From Streptomyces zinciresistens K42 (lineage in GTDB: Bacteria; Actinomycetota; Actinomycetes; Streptomycetales; Streptomycetaceae): a stretch of DNA of 64,000 bases. Below the pieces are notes generated by a model. That model was given only the letters and a program-made list of their open reading frames with translations. It made no database searches and was not told where the DNA came from. Made by a program: the position numbers and the translations under genes. The stretch is taken from the NCBI RefSeq assembly GCF_000225525.1, contig NZ_AGBF01000019.1, positions 1-64,000 on the forward strand, written 5' to 3'. Below are positions 1-9,206 of this stretch, one piece after another. Each line of letters begins with the position of its first letter. Position 1 is the stretch's first letter.

Positions 1-76
1 CACCGCCCGCCGCGGCCCCCACCGCAGGCGGCCCCCCGCCGCGGACGGCCACCGCCCCGCCGGCCCCGTGCCGCGG

Positions 77-1507
77 CTAGAACACCTCGTCCACCGCGGG
101 CAGCGTGCCCGTGCGGGCCGCCCTGGCGTACCAGTGCGCGCTCGACTTCGGGGTCCGCGCCAGGGTCCCGTAGTCGACGTACACCGCCCCGAACCGCTTC
201 TCGTAGCCGTACGCCCACTCGAAGTTGTCCATCAGGGACCACAGGTAGTAGCCCCGCACGTCCGCGCCGTCGGCGATCGCGCGGCGCACCGCGGAGAGGT
301 GGCCGTGCAGATAGGCGACGCGCTCCGGGTCGTGCACCCGGCCCTCGGCGTCGGGCTTGTCGTCGTAGGCCGCGCCGTTCTCCGTGATGTAGAGCGCCAG
401 CCCCGGCGCTTCCCGGGTGTAGCGCATGAGCAGCTCGTGCAGACCGGTCGGGTCGACGGACCAGCCCATCTCGGTGCGCTCGCCCGGCGACTGGTGGAAC
501 AGCACGTCGTCCGCGCCGGGCCACGGCGAGTGCTCGCTCGCCCCGTGGCCGTCGGCGCGCGGGCCGCTCGGCCGCTCGGCGGCGGCGGAGACCAGGGCCG
601 GGGTGTAGTAGTTCAGGCCCAGCGCGTCCAGCGGCTGGTGGATCGCCGCCAGGTCGCCGTCCTGGACGAAGGACCAGTCCGTCAGCCGCGCGGTCGCGTC
701 GAACAGCGTGCGCGGGTAGGCCCCGTGCAGGATCGGGCCGTGGAAGATCCCGTTGGCCAGGTCGTCGATCGTGCGGACCGCGACCAGGTCGGCCGGGTCC
801 TGCGAAAGCGGCCGTACCACGGAGGAGTTGAGGCTGAGCGCCACCGTGTTGCGGGCCGGCATCACCGAGCGCAGGGCGGTGGTGCCCAGGCCGTGCGCGA
901 GGTTGAGGTGGTGGGCCGCCCGCAGCGACGCCTCCGGCTCGGTGCGGCCCGGCGCGTGCACGCCCGAGGCGTAGCCGAGGAAGGCGCTGCACCACGGCTC
1001 GTTGAGCGTGATCCAGTTCTCCACCCGGTCGCCGAGCGCCTCGCCGACGATCTGCGCGTACTCGGCGAAGCGGTACGCGGTCTCGCGCTCCGGCCAGCCG
1101 CCCGCGTCCTCCAGCTCCTGCGGAAGGTCCCAGTGGTAGAGGGTGAGCGCCGGCTTGATGCCGCGCGCCAGCAGCTCGTCCACCAGCCGGCGGTAGAAGT
1201 CCAGGCCCACCTGCACCGCGGGGCCGCGCCCCGTCGGCTGGACCCGGGACCAGGAGACGGAGAAGCGGTACGCGTCCAGGCCGAGGTCGGCCATCATCGC
1301 CACGTCGTCGCGGAAGCGGTGGTAGTGGTCGACAGCGATGTCACCGTGCTCGCCGCCGGCCGTGCGGCCCGGTGTGTGGCTGAAGGTGTCCCAGATGGAG
1401 GGCGTGCGGCCGCCCTCCCGCACCGCTCCCTCGATCTGGTACGCCGAGGTCGCGGCGCCCCACAGGAAGGAGGAGGGGAAGGACGGGGAAGACATGGGCT
1501 CAGGCAT
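77..1507 (-). CDS. bglC: GH1 family beta-glucosidase (cellobiose hydrolysis)
   Basis: Cytoplasmic glycoside hydrolase family 1 enzyme, 476 aa (usual length), expected to split imported cellobiose and cello-oligosaccharides to glucose. Visible: the N-terminal [14 protein letters not shown] block, the acid/base Glu170 in TLNEPW and the nucleophile Glu376 in YITENG. No signal peptide. It is the last gene of the ceb cluster, 145 bp after cebG. The ATG at 1507 overlaps a CebR-type palindrome; a second Met four codons in (1495) is an alternative start. Assignment as bglC rests on the family motifs plus the conserved cebEFG-bglC order. Confidence 0.95.
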   Translation of the reverse strand: MPEPMSSPSFPSSFLWGAATSAYQIEGAVREGGRTPSIWDTFSHTPGRTAGGEHGDIAVDHYHRFRDDVAMMADLGLDAYRFSVSWSRVQPTGRGPAVQVGLDFYRRLVDELLARGIKPALTLYHWDLPQELEDAGGWPERETAYRFAEYAQIVGEALGDRVENWITLNEPWCSAFLGYASGVHAPGRTEPEASLRAAHHLNLAHGLGTTALRSVMPARNTVALSLNSSVVRPLSQDPADLVAVRTIDDLANGIFHGPILHGAYPRTLFDATARLTDWSFVQDGDLAAIHQPLDALGLNYYTPALVSAAAERPSGPRADGHGASEHSPWPGADDVLFHQSPGERTEMGWSVDPTGLHELLMRYTREAPGLALYITENGAAYDDKPDAEGRVHDPERVAYLHGHLSAVRRAIADGADVRGYYLWSLMDNFEWAYGYEKRFGAVYVDYGTLARTPKSSAHWYARAARTGTLPAVDEVF

Positions 1508-1520
1508 GGAAGCGCTCCCA
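1507..1520. promoter_or_regulatory. CebR-type operator at the bglC start
   Basis: TGGAAGCGCTCCCA, one mismatch from the palindrome TGGGAGCGCTCCCA found upstream of cebE. It abuts and overlaps the bglC start codon, so bound repressor would block initiation or act as a roadblock to readthrough from cebG. CebR boxes of this form are known in Streptomyces; occupancy here is inferred. Confidence 0.85.
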
Positions 1521-1652
1521 TATGAGGTCGTGGAGACCGACGGGTACGAGGGGGAAGAAGGGCGGTGGGCTGGCGGGGGACGGGAGGGGAGCGAGGGCCG
1601 GGGCGGCGGTGACCCGGCCCCCGGAGCCGCACGGACCGGACGCGGGGGGACG

Positions 1653-2561
1653 TCAGCCCTTGACCGCGCCCTGCATGATGCCGCCCACGATCTGCTTGCC
1701 GAACAGCAGGAAGGCGATCAGCAGCGGCAGCGTGCCCAGCAGCGCGCCCGCCATGATCACCGCCTGGTCGGGGACGTACCCCGTGCCGAGCGAGTTCAGC
1801 GCGACCTGCACGGTCGGGTTCTCCTGGTTGAGGGCGATGATCGGCCACAGGAAGTCGTTCCAGGCGAACACGAACGTCAGCAGGCCGAGCACGGCCATCG
1901 CGGGCCGCGCCGCGGGGAAGACCACGTGCCAGACGACCCGCAGACTGCTCGCGCCGTCCACCCGCGCCGCCTCGATCAGCTCGCTCGGCAGCGCCTGGAG
2001 CAGGTACTGCCGCATGAAGAACGTCCCGAAGGCCGTGCACAGCGTCGGCAGGATCACCGTCTGGAGCTGGTTGGACCAGCCGAGGTCCGCCATCCACAGG
2101 TACAGCGGTACGACCGCCAGCTGCGGCGGGATCATCATCGTGCCGATCGTCAGCAGCAGCAGCACGCCGGAGAAGCGGAAGCGCAGCTTGGCGAAGGCGA
2201 AGCCCGCCAGCGTGGAGAAGAGCACGGTGCTGATCGTGATCATGCTCGCCACGAAGATCGTGTTGAACATGGCCGTGCCGAGCCCGCCCTCCTCCCACGC
2301 CCGCTCCATGTTCTTGAAGAGGTTCCCGCCGAACCACAGCGGCGGCGGGGTCTCCGCGAGCCGCTGGTTGGTGCGCGAGGCCGCGATGGCCGTCCACACC
2401 AGCGGGGCCAGCGACACCAGCGCGAAGAGGGACAGCACCACGTAGGTGAGGGGGCCCGCGTGCAGCTGCTTGCCCGCGCCCATCACCCGGGGCCGCGCCC
2501 GCCGGCCCTTGTCGGCGGGCTCCGTGGACTGCGGCGGTGACGTCAGTTCGGTCGCGGTCAT
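1653..2561 (-). CDS. cebG: Cello-oligosaccharide ABC transporter permease CebG
   Basis: Inner-membrane permease of 302 aa (MalG type, BPD_transp_1). Hydrophobic segments begin near residue 35, and the cytoplasmic EAA loop ([10 protein letters not shown], followed by a PAARP segment) that contacts the ATPase is present. The ATG at 2561 overlaps the cebF stop (ATGA), indicating translational coupling. With CebE and CebF it should form the cellobiose/cellotriose importer. No ATPase gene is in the window; in Streptomyces the shared ATPase MsiK is encoded elsewhere. Confidence 0.92.
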   Translation of the reverse strand: MTATELTSPPQSTEPADKGRRARPRVMGAGKQLHAGPLTYVVLSLFALVSLAPLVWTAIAASRTNQRLAETPPPLWFGGNLFKNMERAWEEGGLGTAMFNTIFVASMITISTVLFSTLAGFAFAKLRFRFSGVLLLLTIGTMMIPPQLAVVPLYLWMADLGWSNQLQTVILPTLCTAFGTFFMRQYLLQALPSELIEAARVDGASSLRVVWHVVFPAARPAMAVLGLLTFVFAWNDFLWPIIALNQENPTVQVALNSLGTGYVPDQAVIMAGALLGTLPLLIAFLLFGKQIVGGIMQGAVKG

Positions 2562-3580
2562 TGGGACTTCCTCAGCCGTCGGGAGATCAGCAGCTGGATC
2601 ACGGCGACGATCAGCAGGATCAGGAACATCGACCAGGCGATCGCGGACGCCTTGCCGAGGTTGCCGATGATCCAGCCCTGGTCGTACATGTACAGGCCGA
2701 GCGTCTGGTACTGGTGCTCGGAACCGCCCTTCGAACCGCTCACCCCGCCGAACAGCAGGGGCTCGCCGAAGAGCTGGGTCGCGCCGATCGTCGACACGAC
2801 CACCGTGAACAGGATCGTCGGCCGCAGCTGCGGGACCGTCACATGGATGAACTGCTGCCAGCGGTTGGCGCCGTCGATGGCGGCCGACTCGTACAGATCG
2901 GCTGGGATGGCCTGCATGGCGGCCAGATAGATCAGCGCGTTGTAGCCGGTCCAGCGCCAGATCACGATCGAGGACACCGCGAACTGCGAACCCCAGTCGG
3001 ACTCGCGCCAGTTGACGGGGTCGATCCCGACGAAGTCCAGCAGCCAGTTGATCATGCCGCCGTCCCAGGAGTACAGCAGCACGAAGACCAGCGTCGCCGC
3101 CGCCACCGAGGTGGCGTACGGGGTGAGCATCACGACCCGCCACACGGTCGAGCCGCGCAGCTTGTAGTTGAGCAGATGCGCCATGCCGATCGCGATCAGC
3201 AGCTGCGGAACCGTGGAGATCACACCGATGGTGAGGGTGTTCCCCAGCGCGTTCCAGAAGAATTCCGAGGAGAGCAGGTTCTCGTAGTTCTTCAGACCGG
3301 CCCAGGTCTGGCCGTCGAGGTCGGCCAGCTGCACGTTGTGCAGCGAGTACCAGGCCGTGTAGAGCAGCGGGACGAGCGAGAACGCCCCGAACACGATGAA
3401 GAAGGGGGCGATGAACACGTACGGCGACGCCTTCATGTCCCAGCGGTACAGCCGGCTGCGCCAGGAGTCGCCCCCGGGAGCCGGCGTACCGCGACCGCGC
3501 CCGGCCGCGCCCGGCTGGTCACCGGGCGCGGCGTCGGCGCTCGACGCGGGATGCGTGAGGGCCTGCTTGGGACTGCTCAC
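2558..3580 (-). CDS. cebF: Cello-oligosaccharide ABC transporter permease CebF
   Basis: MalF-type permease, 340 aa, with about six membrane helices starting at the YVFIAPFFIVFGAFSLVPLL segment and an EAA-type loop (AAIDGANRWQQF). The GTG at 3580 is chosen because it overlaps the cebE stop (GTGA) and adds a Ser/Pro/Ala-rich cytoplasmic tail before the first helix. Partner of CebG in the cellobiose importer; co-transcribed with cebE and cebG. Confidence 0.92.
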   Translation of the reverse strand: MSSPKQALTHPASSADAAPGDQPGAAGRGRGTPAPGGDSWRSRLYRWDMKASPYVFIAPFFIVFGAFSLVPLLYTAWYSLHNVQLADLDGQTWAGLKNYENLLSSEFFWNALGNTLTIGVISTVPQLLIAIGMAHLLNYKLRGSTVWRVVMLTPYATSVAAATLVFVLLYSWDGGMINWLLDFVGIDPVNWRESDWGSQFAVSSIVIWRWTGYNALIYLAAMQAIPADLYESAAIDGANRWQQFIHVTVPQLRPTILFTVVVSTIGATQLFGEPLLFGGVSGSKGGSEHQYQTLGLYMYDQGWIIGNLGKASAIAWSMFLILLIVAVIQLLISRRLRKSQ

Positions 3581-4902
3581 TGGCCGAGCACGTCCTTGAT
3601 CTCGTTGGTCGCGGCCTCCCAGCCCTGCGCCGGGCTCTTGCCCCTCTGCTCGACCTGGAGGATGCCGATGTCGGTGATGGCGGTGCCGATCGGCTGGTCC
3701 TTCGCCCCGCGGAACTGGGACGGGATGGTCTTCGCGGAGGCCGAGAAGATCTCCGTGAGCGGGGCCTCGGAGAAGTACGCCTGGGTGGCGGCGGCCGGCT
3801 TCAGGCTGGAGTACGCCCCGGGAGCCGACGGGAAGCTGGCCTGCTTGGCGAAGACCTTCGCCTGCTGCTCGGGCGCGGTCAGCCACTTCGCCAGCTTGAT
3901 GGCTTCCTTCTGGTTCTTGCCCGCCGTCGGCACACCGATGTACGAGCCGCCCCAGTTGGCGGCCGTCGGCGCCGCCGCGACGTCCCACTTGCCCTTGCCG
4001 GCGTCACCGGACTTCTCCTGGATGTAGCCGATCATCCAGGCCGGGCAGGCGACGGTGGCGAAAGTGCCGTTGGCGTAGCCCTGGTCCCACGGCTTGTCGA
4101 ACTGCTTCAGCTTCGCCGACATGTTGCTCGTCGCCACGTCCATGGCGACGCTCCACGCCTTCTTCACGCCCGACGACTTGTCCCAGACGACGTTGCCGTC
4201 CTTGTCGTAGTACGTGGTGGTCTCGCCGCCGAGGGCCGCGTTGTAGACGGAGGAGGCGGAGTCCACGAACTTGGTGCCGCTCGGCGCCTTCTTCATGTAG
4301 TCCTTGCCGACCGCGACGTACTTGCTCCAGTCGCCCTTCCACTGCGCGGCGAGCTTGGTGCGGTCGGTCTCCAGACCGGCCTGCTGGAACAGGTCCTTGC
4401 GGTAGCAGATCGCCATCGGACCGATGTCGGTGCCGAGCCCGATCAGCTTGCCGTCCTTGGTGGTGGCCTGGGAGTTCTTCCAGTCCAGCCACTGGGACTT
4501 GTCGACCTCCTTGCCGAGGTCCACGAACTTGTCGCCCTGCGTCTGCACCGCCTCGGTGATGTTGCCGACCTCGATCGCCTGGATGTCGTCGGTGCCGGAG
4601 CCCGCCTGGAGGCGGGTCAGCGTCTTCGGCCAGTAGACGTCGGTACGGGTGGTGACGTTCTCCTTGATGGAGATGCCGGGGTTGAGCTTCATGTACTCGT
4701 CGTAGAGGCCGGCCTGCTTGTAGCCGAAGACACCGAAGGTGCCGATGGTGAGCGTGGTCTTGCCACCGCCGCTGTTGCCAGCGCCCTCGTTCGAAGAGCC
4801 GTTGTCCGAGTCCTCGGCGCAGCCGGCGAGCAGCCCCGTCGTCAGCGCGGCTGCGGCCGCGAAGGCCATCAGCCGGCGGGACCCGCGGGTACTCGTGCGC
4901 AT
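3577..4902 (-). CDS. cebE: Cello-oligosaccharide-binding lipoprotein CebE
   Basis: Extracellular solute-binding protein of family 1, 441 aa, which captures cellobiose/cellotriose for CebFG. A basic N-terminus, a hydrophobic stretch and the lipobox LAGC mark a lipoprotein. The ATG at 4902 is chosen because AGGAGGA lies just upstream and it begins the signal peptide; an upstream ATG at 4971 would add 23 hydrophilic residues. First gene of the ceb operon, with a perfect CebR box 119 bp upstream. Confidence 0.94.
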   Translation of the reverse strand: MRTSTRGSRRLMAFAAAAALTTGLLAGCAEDSDNGSSNEGAGNSGGGKTTLTIGTFGVFGYKQAGLYDEYMKLNPGISIKENVTTRTDVYWPKTLTRLQAGSGTDDIQAIEVGNITEAVQTQGDKFVDLGKEVDKSQWLDWKNSQATTKDGKLIGLGTDIGPMAICYRKDLFQQAGLETDRTKLAAQWKGDWSKYVAVGKDYMKKAPSGTKFVDSASSVYNAALGGETTTYYDKDGNVVWDKSSGVKKAWSVAMDVATSNMSAKLKQFDKPWDQGYANGTFATVACPAWMIGYIQEKSGDAGKGKWDVAAAPTAANWGGSYIGVPTAGKNQKEAIKLAKWLTAPEQQAKVFAKQASFPSAPGAYSSLKPAAATQAYFSEAPLTEIFSASAKTIPSQFRGAKDQPIGTAITDIGILQVEQRGKSPAQGWEAATNEIKDVLGQ

Positions 4903-5020
4903 TGCGTCCTCCTGTTGCCTGACGTGCCGACCCCCCGGCCAACTGCACTGTTGGGCCCGTTCATTGTTCACGCTGCGGCTCGGGCGGGGAACGTGCGGGA
5001 CATGTATGTGTCAGGTGCTG

Positions 5021-5034
5021 TGGGAGCGCTCCCA
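5021..5034. promoter_or_regulatory. CebR operator upstream of cebE
   Basis: Perfect 14-bp palindrome TGGGAGCGCTCCCA in the 377-bp cebE-cebR intergenic region. It matches the known CebR box, which is released on cellobiose/cellotriose binding. The rest of the intergenic region should contain both divergent promoters; no clear -35/-10 pair was identified. Confidence 0.93.
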
Positions 5035-5279
5035 CAAGTGATGTGTTGAAGGTTCGCGGCTCCGAGCGGGGGTGTCAAGGGACCGGACACCGAGTTGTGT
5101 GTTCAGTTATCGGCCCGTTAACTAACCCACGCGGCGCGTGCGGAGCGAGCGGAGTCGGCCAAGATCGGCGGTGCTCGGCCGGTGCGGGGGCGTCCGTCCG
5201 CGGCCCCCGCCCACGGTCCCCCCACCGGGGGGACTGTTAAATTCCAGGCCAACGAAATGGTCAACGGGAGGCGGAGTCC

Positions 5280-6335
5280 ATGGCAACCCACGGAACGCGG
5301 GGCCGCGGCGGCGGTCGGCCCACCCTCGAAGAGGTGGCGGCGCGGGCCGGCGTGGGCCGCGGCACCGTCTCCCGGGTGATCAACGGCTCGCCCCGGGTCA
5401 GCGACGCCACCCGCGCCGCGGTCGAGGCGGCGGTCACGGAGCTGGGCTACGTACCCAACACCGCCGCCCGCGCCCTCGCCGCCAACCGCACCGACGCCGT
5501 CGCGCTGGTCGTGCCCGAGCCGGAGACCCGCTTCTTCGCGGAACCGTACTTCTCGGACATGCTGCGCGGTGTGGGCGCCGAACTGTCCGACACCGAGATG
5601 CAGCTGCTGCTCATCTTCGCGGGCAGCGACAAGGAGCGCCGCCGGCTCGCCCAGTACCTGGCCGCCCACCGGGTCGACGGGGTGCTGCTGGTCTCGGTGC
5701 ACGCCGACGACCCGCTGCCCGATCTCCTGGCCCAGCTGGAGATCCCCGCCGTGATCAGCGGCCCCAGATCGGCGGCCGAGACGCTGACCTCGGTGGACTC
5801 CGACAACTACGGCGGCGCCCGCTCCGCCGTCGAACACCTGCTCTCCCGCGGCCGCTCCCGCGTCGCCCACATCACCGGCCGGCTCGACGTCTACGGCGCC
5901 CAGCGCCGCGCCGACGGCTACCGCGACGCCCTGCGCGACCTGGGGCCGGGGGTGGACCCGGGGCTGATCGAGGCGGGCGACTTCACCGAGGAGGGCGGCA
6001 CCCGGGCGATGCGCGCCCTGCTGGAGCGCCGCCCCGACCTCGACGCGGTCTTCGCCGCCTCGGACGTGACGGCGGCGGGCGCCCGCCACGCGCTGCGCGG
6101 GGCGGGCCGCCGCATCCCCGACGACGTCGCCCTGGTCGGCTACGACGACTCCGCCATAGCCCGCCACATGGACCCGCCCCTGACCAGCGTGCGCCAGCCG
6201 ATCGAGGAGATGGGCCGGCGCATGATCGACCTGCTTCTCGCGGAGGTCGCGGACCGGCGCCCGGCTGCCTCGCGCGGGCTGGAGCGGACGCAGGCGGTCC
6301 TCGCCACGGAACTGGTGACCCGGGCGTCGTCCTGA
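5280..6335 (+). CDS. cebR: LacI-family cellobiose repressor CebR
   Basis: 351-aa LacI-family repressor. The N-terminal helix-turn-helix is at residues 14-40 (PTLEEVAARAGVGRGTVSRV, then INGS and SDATR), followed by a periplasmic-binding-protein-like effector domain ending in the DDSAIARHMDPPLTSVRQP segment. Divergent from cebE. Known role of the family member: represses cebEFG and bglC until cellobiose binds. The ATG at 5280 is preceded by GGGAGGCGGAG. Confidence 0.94.
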   Translation: MATHGTRGRGGGRPTLEEVAARAGVGRGTVSRVINGSPRVSDATRAAVEAAVTELGYVPNTAARALAANRTDAVALVVPEPETRFFAEPYFSDMLRGVGAELSDTEMQLLLIFAGSDKERRRLAQYLAAHRVDGVLLVSVHADDPLPDLLAQLEIPAVISGPRSAAETLTSVDSDNYGGARSAVEHLLSRGRSRVAHITGRLDVYGAQRRADGYRDALRDLGPGVDPGLIEAGDFTEEGGTRAMRALLERRPDLDAVFAASDVTAAGARHALRGAGRRIPDDVALVGYDDSAIARHMDPPLTSVRQPIEEMGRRMIDLLLAEVADRRPAASRGLERTQAVLATELVTRASS

Positions 6336-6395
6336 GCGGCGGCGCCGCGCCCGGTCGCCCATGCGTAGCCGGGCGGAATCAGGGTAGGCAAAAGA

Positions 6396-6433
6396 ATCAG
6401 CCGGTGACCTTTGGGACGAGGTCACCGGCTGAT
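6396..6433 (-). terminator. Former tRNA-His terminator, displaced by the prophage
   Basis: Perfect 15-bp inverted repeat (6396-6410 / 6419-6433, 8-nt loop), followed on the minus strand by TTCTTTT. It lies directly beyond attL, where the 3' end of tRNA-His would lie in an uninfected chromosome. It may also end cebR transcription on the plus strand. Confidence 0.8.
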
Positions 6434-6437
6434 CTGC

Positions 6438-6462
6438 AGGGTGAGTGACGGGACTCGAACCC
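6438..6462. repeat. attL core (25-bp copy of the tRNA-His 3' end)
   Basis: Identical over 25 bp to 60002-60026, which covers the T-arm 3' strand and acceptor end of tRNA-His. Identity stops at 6463, where the sequence no longer matches a tRNA. This is the classic product of tyrosine-integrase insertion into a tRNA 3' end. Confidence 0.93.
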
Positions 6463-6915
6463 ATTTTGTTACATGCCCTGACCTGCGAAGATGCGGGGAT
6501 AGCGGACATAGCCACCCCCTTCGATGACGCTGGATGACACTCAATACCCCCCGAATGATGGGCCATGTTCCCACGGGAACACGGCCCGCGAGACCCCCAC
6601 AGGACTCGGGGAGGTGAGTGCAAAGCGCTGCTACCGCGTACCAGACGACAGCGGCACCCCCGTCTACACCGGGGGTGCCGCGCGGCCGTGCGCCAGCGGG
6701 CCTGGGAAGCGAAGCCGGCGATGGCCGTTCGAGGGGCGGGCGAGCCCGCCATATTCAAACACTTGTTCTACAGGCATGGGGCGGAGCGGGCACCCGTCCC
6801 CCGTGAGCCCCACGCCTTCCGCGCGGGCCGTGACGACGAACCACCGAAAACAAGATCACTAAAAGCGGATCGCAGTCCGCAGACAACATATCGTGATCAC
6901 TCCAGCGTGTGACGG
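6463..6915. other. Non-coding left end of the prophage with two inverted repeats
   Basis: About 450 bp with no convincing gene. It holds a near-perfect palindrome at 6561-6586 (centre TGTTCCCACGGGAACA) and a 12-bp GC-rich stem at 6651-6662/6670-6681 that looks like a rho-independent terminator without a T-run. Probable attP-arm or regulatory DNA upstream of the XRE gene; short open frames here lack ribosome sites or recognisable domains. Confidence 0.5.
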
Positions 6916-7149
6916 GTGCGAGACCTGCCCCACGAAGAGGACTGGACCCCCGACCGCCTGCGAGCCATCGGCGAGCGCGTGCGCGCCGAGCGCCGCCGCC
7001 AGGGCCTGACCCAGGACCAGGTATGGCAGGCCGCACGCATCGACCGCCGCACCGTGCAGAACGTGGAAGCCGGCCGCGAGATGAAGGTCAGCACTCTGCT
7101 ACGTATCGCCTGGGTCCTCGAGGTCCCACCGTCGGACCTCTTCCGATAG
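6916..7149 (+). CDS. Small XRE-family helix-turn-helix protein
   Basis: 77 aa, essentially one Cro/CI HTH domain (residues 14-75: RVRAERRRQGLTQDQVWQAA, then RRTVQNVEAG and a SDLF tail). One of only five plus-strand genes in the prophage, alone beside attL. GTG start; no strong Shine-Dalgarno, so the start is uncertain. Likely a DNA-binding regulator of the neighbouring cargo operon or of lysogeny; the target is unknown. Confidence 0.75.
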   Translation: MRDLPHEEDWTPDRLRAIGERVRAERRRQGLTQDQVWQAARIDRRTVQNVEAGREMKVSTLLRIAWVLEVPPSDLFR

Positions 7150-7332
7150 GCGCCTGCCGCCGCGCCGCAGGGGACGGCACGACGGCAGGCGCGGTTGCCT
7201 CCGGGTCCCCTCCCTGCAAGATCATTAAATTTGCGCGGCTGGGCAAAGACAATCCGCCATGATCCATACAGCGTGGGGCGAGAGCGGGCACGCGGCCCGT
7301 GCCCGGCACGCCGTCGCGCCGGGCACGGGGGC

Positions 7333-7635
7333 CTATGGCCAGCCGAGGCCGTGCACGGCGCGAGCGTCGACGCAGTAGTCGGCGCCACAGCAGCGCGCAC
7401 AGGTGTCGACGTGGCCGCGGAAGACTTCCCGGGCGCGCGAGCGGGCGCACGGTTCGCAGCTCTTGGGCCGCCACACCTGCACCTCCCCGCGGAGGACACT
7501 CAGCCGGATGCCGAGGTCGACATCCGGGACACCCCCGCAGTACGCGCACCGGTCCCCGCTACGCCTGTCCTCGGGGAGGTCGCAGACCGGGGGCATGGTC
7601 AGCATCTCGACCGCGGTCACGAAGCCCGGATGCAT
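7333..7635 (-). CDS. Hypothetical cysteine-rich small protein
   Basis: 100 aa with four paired cysteine motifs (CAYCGG, CEPCARS, CARCCGADYC) suggesting two zinc-binding knuckles. Its ATG overlaps the stop of the preceding gene (TGATG). Last gene of the 9943-7333 operon at the left end of the prophage. No family recognised. Confidence 0.65.
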   Translation of the reverse strand: MHPGFVTAVEMLTMPPVCDLPEDRRSGDRCAYCGGVPDVDLGIRLSVLRGEVQVWRPKSCEPCARSRAREVFRGHVDTCARCCGADYCVDARAVHGLGWP

Positions 7636-7820
7636 CACTGGTCGGCGAAAGGGATCAGGCGGTTCTCCTCGCGACACGGACCGCAGGCGAACAGGCTGCC
7701 GCCGGGGCCGGACCCCTGCTCGTGCACGGTGATCAGCCGAACGCCCTCGGCATAGCCGCCGTGCCAGGCGCACCAGCCGTAAGCCGCCCACGCAGGGGAC
7801 GGGGAAGCCTGTGTGGTCAT
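7635..7820 (-). CDS. Hypothetical small protein with CxxC/CxxH motifs
   Basis: 61 aa, with WCAWHGGYAEGVRL and FACGPCREEN motifs that could bind one metal. The ATG at 7820 overlaps the upstream stop (TGATG); a TTG one codon earlier is less likely. Coupled to both neighbours. Proteins of this size and pattern often accompany XRE-DUF5753 regulators in Streptomyces; function unknown. Confidence 0.65.
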   Translation of the reverse strand: MTTQASPSPAWAAYGWCAWHGGYAEGVRLITVHEQGSGPGGSLFACGPCREENRLIPFADQ

Positions 7821-8272
7821 CAAATTGCCTCCACTCGGTATCCGCCCGGCCCGAACGCGGCGGCCAGTACGGCAGGATCAGTCAGCAGGCCCGAGCCGTC
7901 CGGGCGCGTGATCCACATCCGGCCCCCGATCTGCCACCCCGCCGGCGGACAGCGCAGACACCAGCCCGGCGGCCGGACCGCCACCTGCCGGACGTCGGCG
8001 AGCTCCTCGACCGCGGTGAGCGGGACCAGCCACCACAGCCGGTCGGCCTCAGGATCGGCGAGGACCGGGCCGCGCAGCTGGATGGGGATGCGCGCGAGAG
8101 CGTCGTACCTGGTGGCGAGCTGCCCCTCGGCGACCAGCCAATGGGCGCCGGACGCGATCGGGGCGAGCGACTCCGTGTCCCACGCAGCTCGAACGAGGTC
8201 CGGGCGGGCAGAGCAGCCAGCGAGCCACGCGTCGCCAGCCTCGTACCGTGCAATGAACCTCGGTAGGGCCAT
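7820..8272 (-). CDS. Hypothetical protein
   Basis: 150 aa, Trp-rich and mixed alpha/beta, with a CLRCPPAGW motif and no signal or membrane segment. It lies 88 bp downstream of the XRE-DUF5753 gene and overlaps the next gene. No family recognised with confidence. Confidence 0.65.
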   Translation of the reverse strand: MALPRFIARYEAGDAWLAGCSARPDLVRAAWDTESLAPIASGAHWLVAEGQLATRYDALARIPIQLRGPVLADPEADRLWWLVPLTAVEELADVRQVAVRPPGWCLRCPPAGWQIGGRMWITRPDGSGLLTDPAVLAAAFGPGGYRVEAI

Positions 8273-8360
8273 GAGTCAGGACCGTACGCAGGGCAATTGC
8301 GCGGCCGCTCGCCGATTGCGCCGGATTGCGCGCGCGGCCCCCGAGGTTGCCGCGGGTTGT

Positions 8361-9206
8361 TCAGGACAGGTTGAGAGCAGCGCTCGCGCGGCCGATCAGC
8401 CGGTGCGCGGTGGCGTCGTAGACGGCGGAGTCGTCGAGCCACTGCCAGGCCCGCTCGTACAGCGCGACGGACTCTTCGTCGTCCAGCCACATCTCCGTGC
8501 TGAGCGTCTCGACGATCACCAGCCTGCGGTCATAGATCCAGAACCCGTGGGAGGGGCTGCGGCGCAGCTCGGCAGCGAAGGGGATGATGCCGAGCTGCAC
8601 CGTGTCCATGCCGACCATGGACCGCAGGCGGTCCAGCTGTGCGGCCATGACCGGACGGGACGCGTTCAGCGCGTACAGGGCGCCCTCCCACAGCAGGATC
8701 CGGAAGCTGCGCTCAGCCTCGTAGAGGGCCTGCTGACGTCGCATGCGGGCGCGGACTGCGTCCTCGATGTCCCCGGTCGGGGCGTCCCGGAAAGCGGCGT
8801 TCGCGCTGAACACGGCTCGCGCGTACTCGGGAGTCTGGAAGAGCCCGGGGATACGGATCACCTCGACGGCCCGCAGCAGCGTCGTCTGCTCCGTCTCCAC
8901 GATGCCCTGCTCCTGGCGGGCACGGTGGCCGTTGGAGTACTGCTTGCGCAGTGACCGGTACCGGGTCTCCAGCCCGATGAGCCGACCCGTCAGCTCGCCG
9001 GCCACGTCGGGCCGGCCGGCTGCCTGGGCCCACGCTACGAGGTCGTCGCGGCTCGGGGTCTGCTTGCCGTTCTCGAGACGGCTGACTTTCGACCGCTGCC
9101 AGCCGAGGCGCTCGGCGAAGTCCTTGCCGTTGAGGCCGGCCTCGGTGCGCAGTTCCCGCATGCGCGCACCGAGGGCGACCCGCCCGGATTGGTAGTCGCT
9201 GCTCAC
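8361..9206 (-). CDS. XRE-family regulator with DUF5753 domain
   Basis: 281 aa. N-terminal Cro/CI-type HTH (residues 14-70: RMRELRTEAGLNGKDFAERL, SKVSRLENGKQTPS) followed by the DUF5753 ligand-like domain (residues about 95-275: IPGLFQTPEYARAV, MRRQQAL, RLRSMVGMDTVQLGIIPF). This family is abundant in Streptomyces, usually paired with a DUF397 or DUF6879 gene. The GTG at 9206 overlaps the DUF6879 stop codon, so the two are coupled. Inferred role: regulator/antitoxin-like partner. Confidence 0.88.
   Translation of the reverse strand: MSSDYQSGRVALGARMRELRTEAGLNGKDFAERLGWQRSKVSRLENGKQTPSRDDLVAWAQAAGRPDVAGELTGRLIGLETRYRSLRKQYSNGHRARQEQGIVETEQTTLLRAVEVIRIPGLFQTPEYARAVFSANAAFRDAPTGDIEDAVRARMRRQQALYEAERSFRILLWEGALYALNASRPVMAAQLDRLRSMVGMDTVQLGIIPFAAELRRSPSHGFWIYDRRLVIVETLSTEMWLDDEESVALYERAWQWLDDSAVYDATAHRLIGRASAALNLS

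Noticed and set aside
6438..6470. Possible second tRNA at the left prophage end
   Set aside because: Only 25 bp of the tRNA 3' end are present; no anticodon arm, so it is attL.
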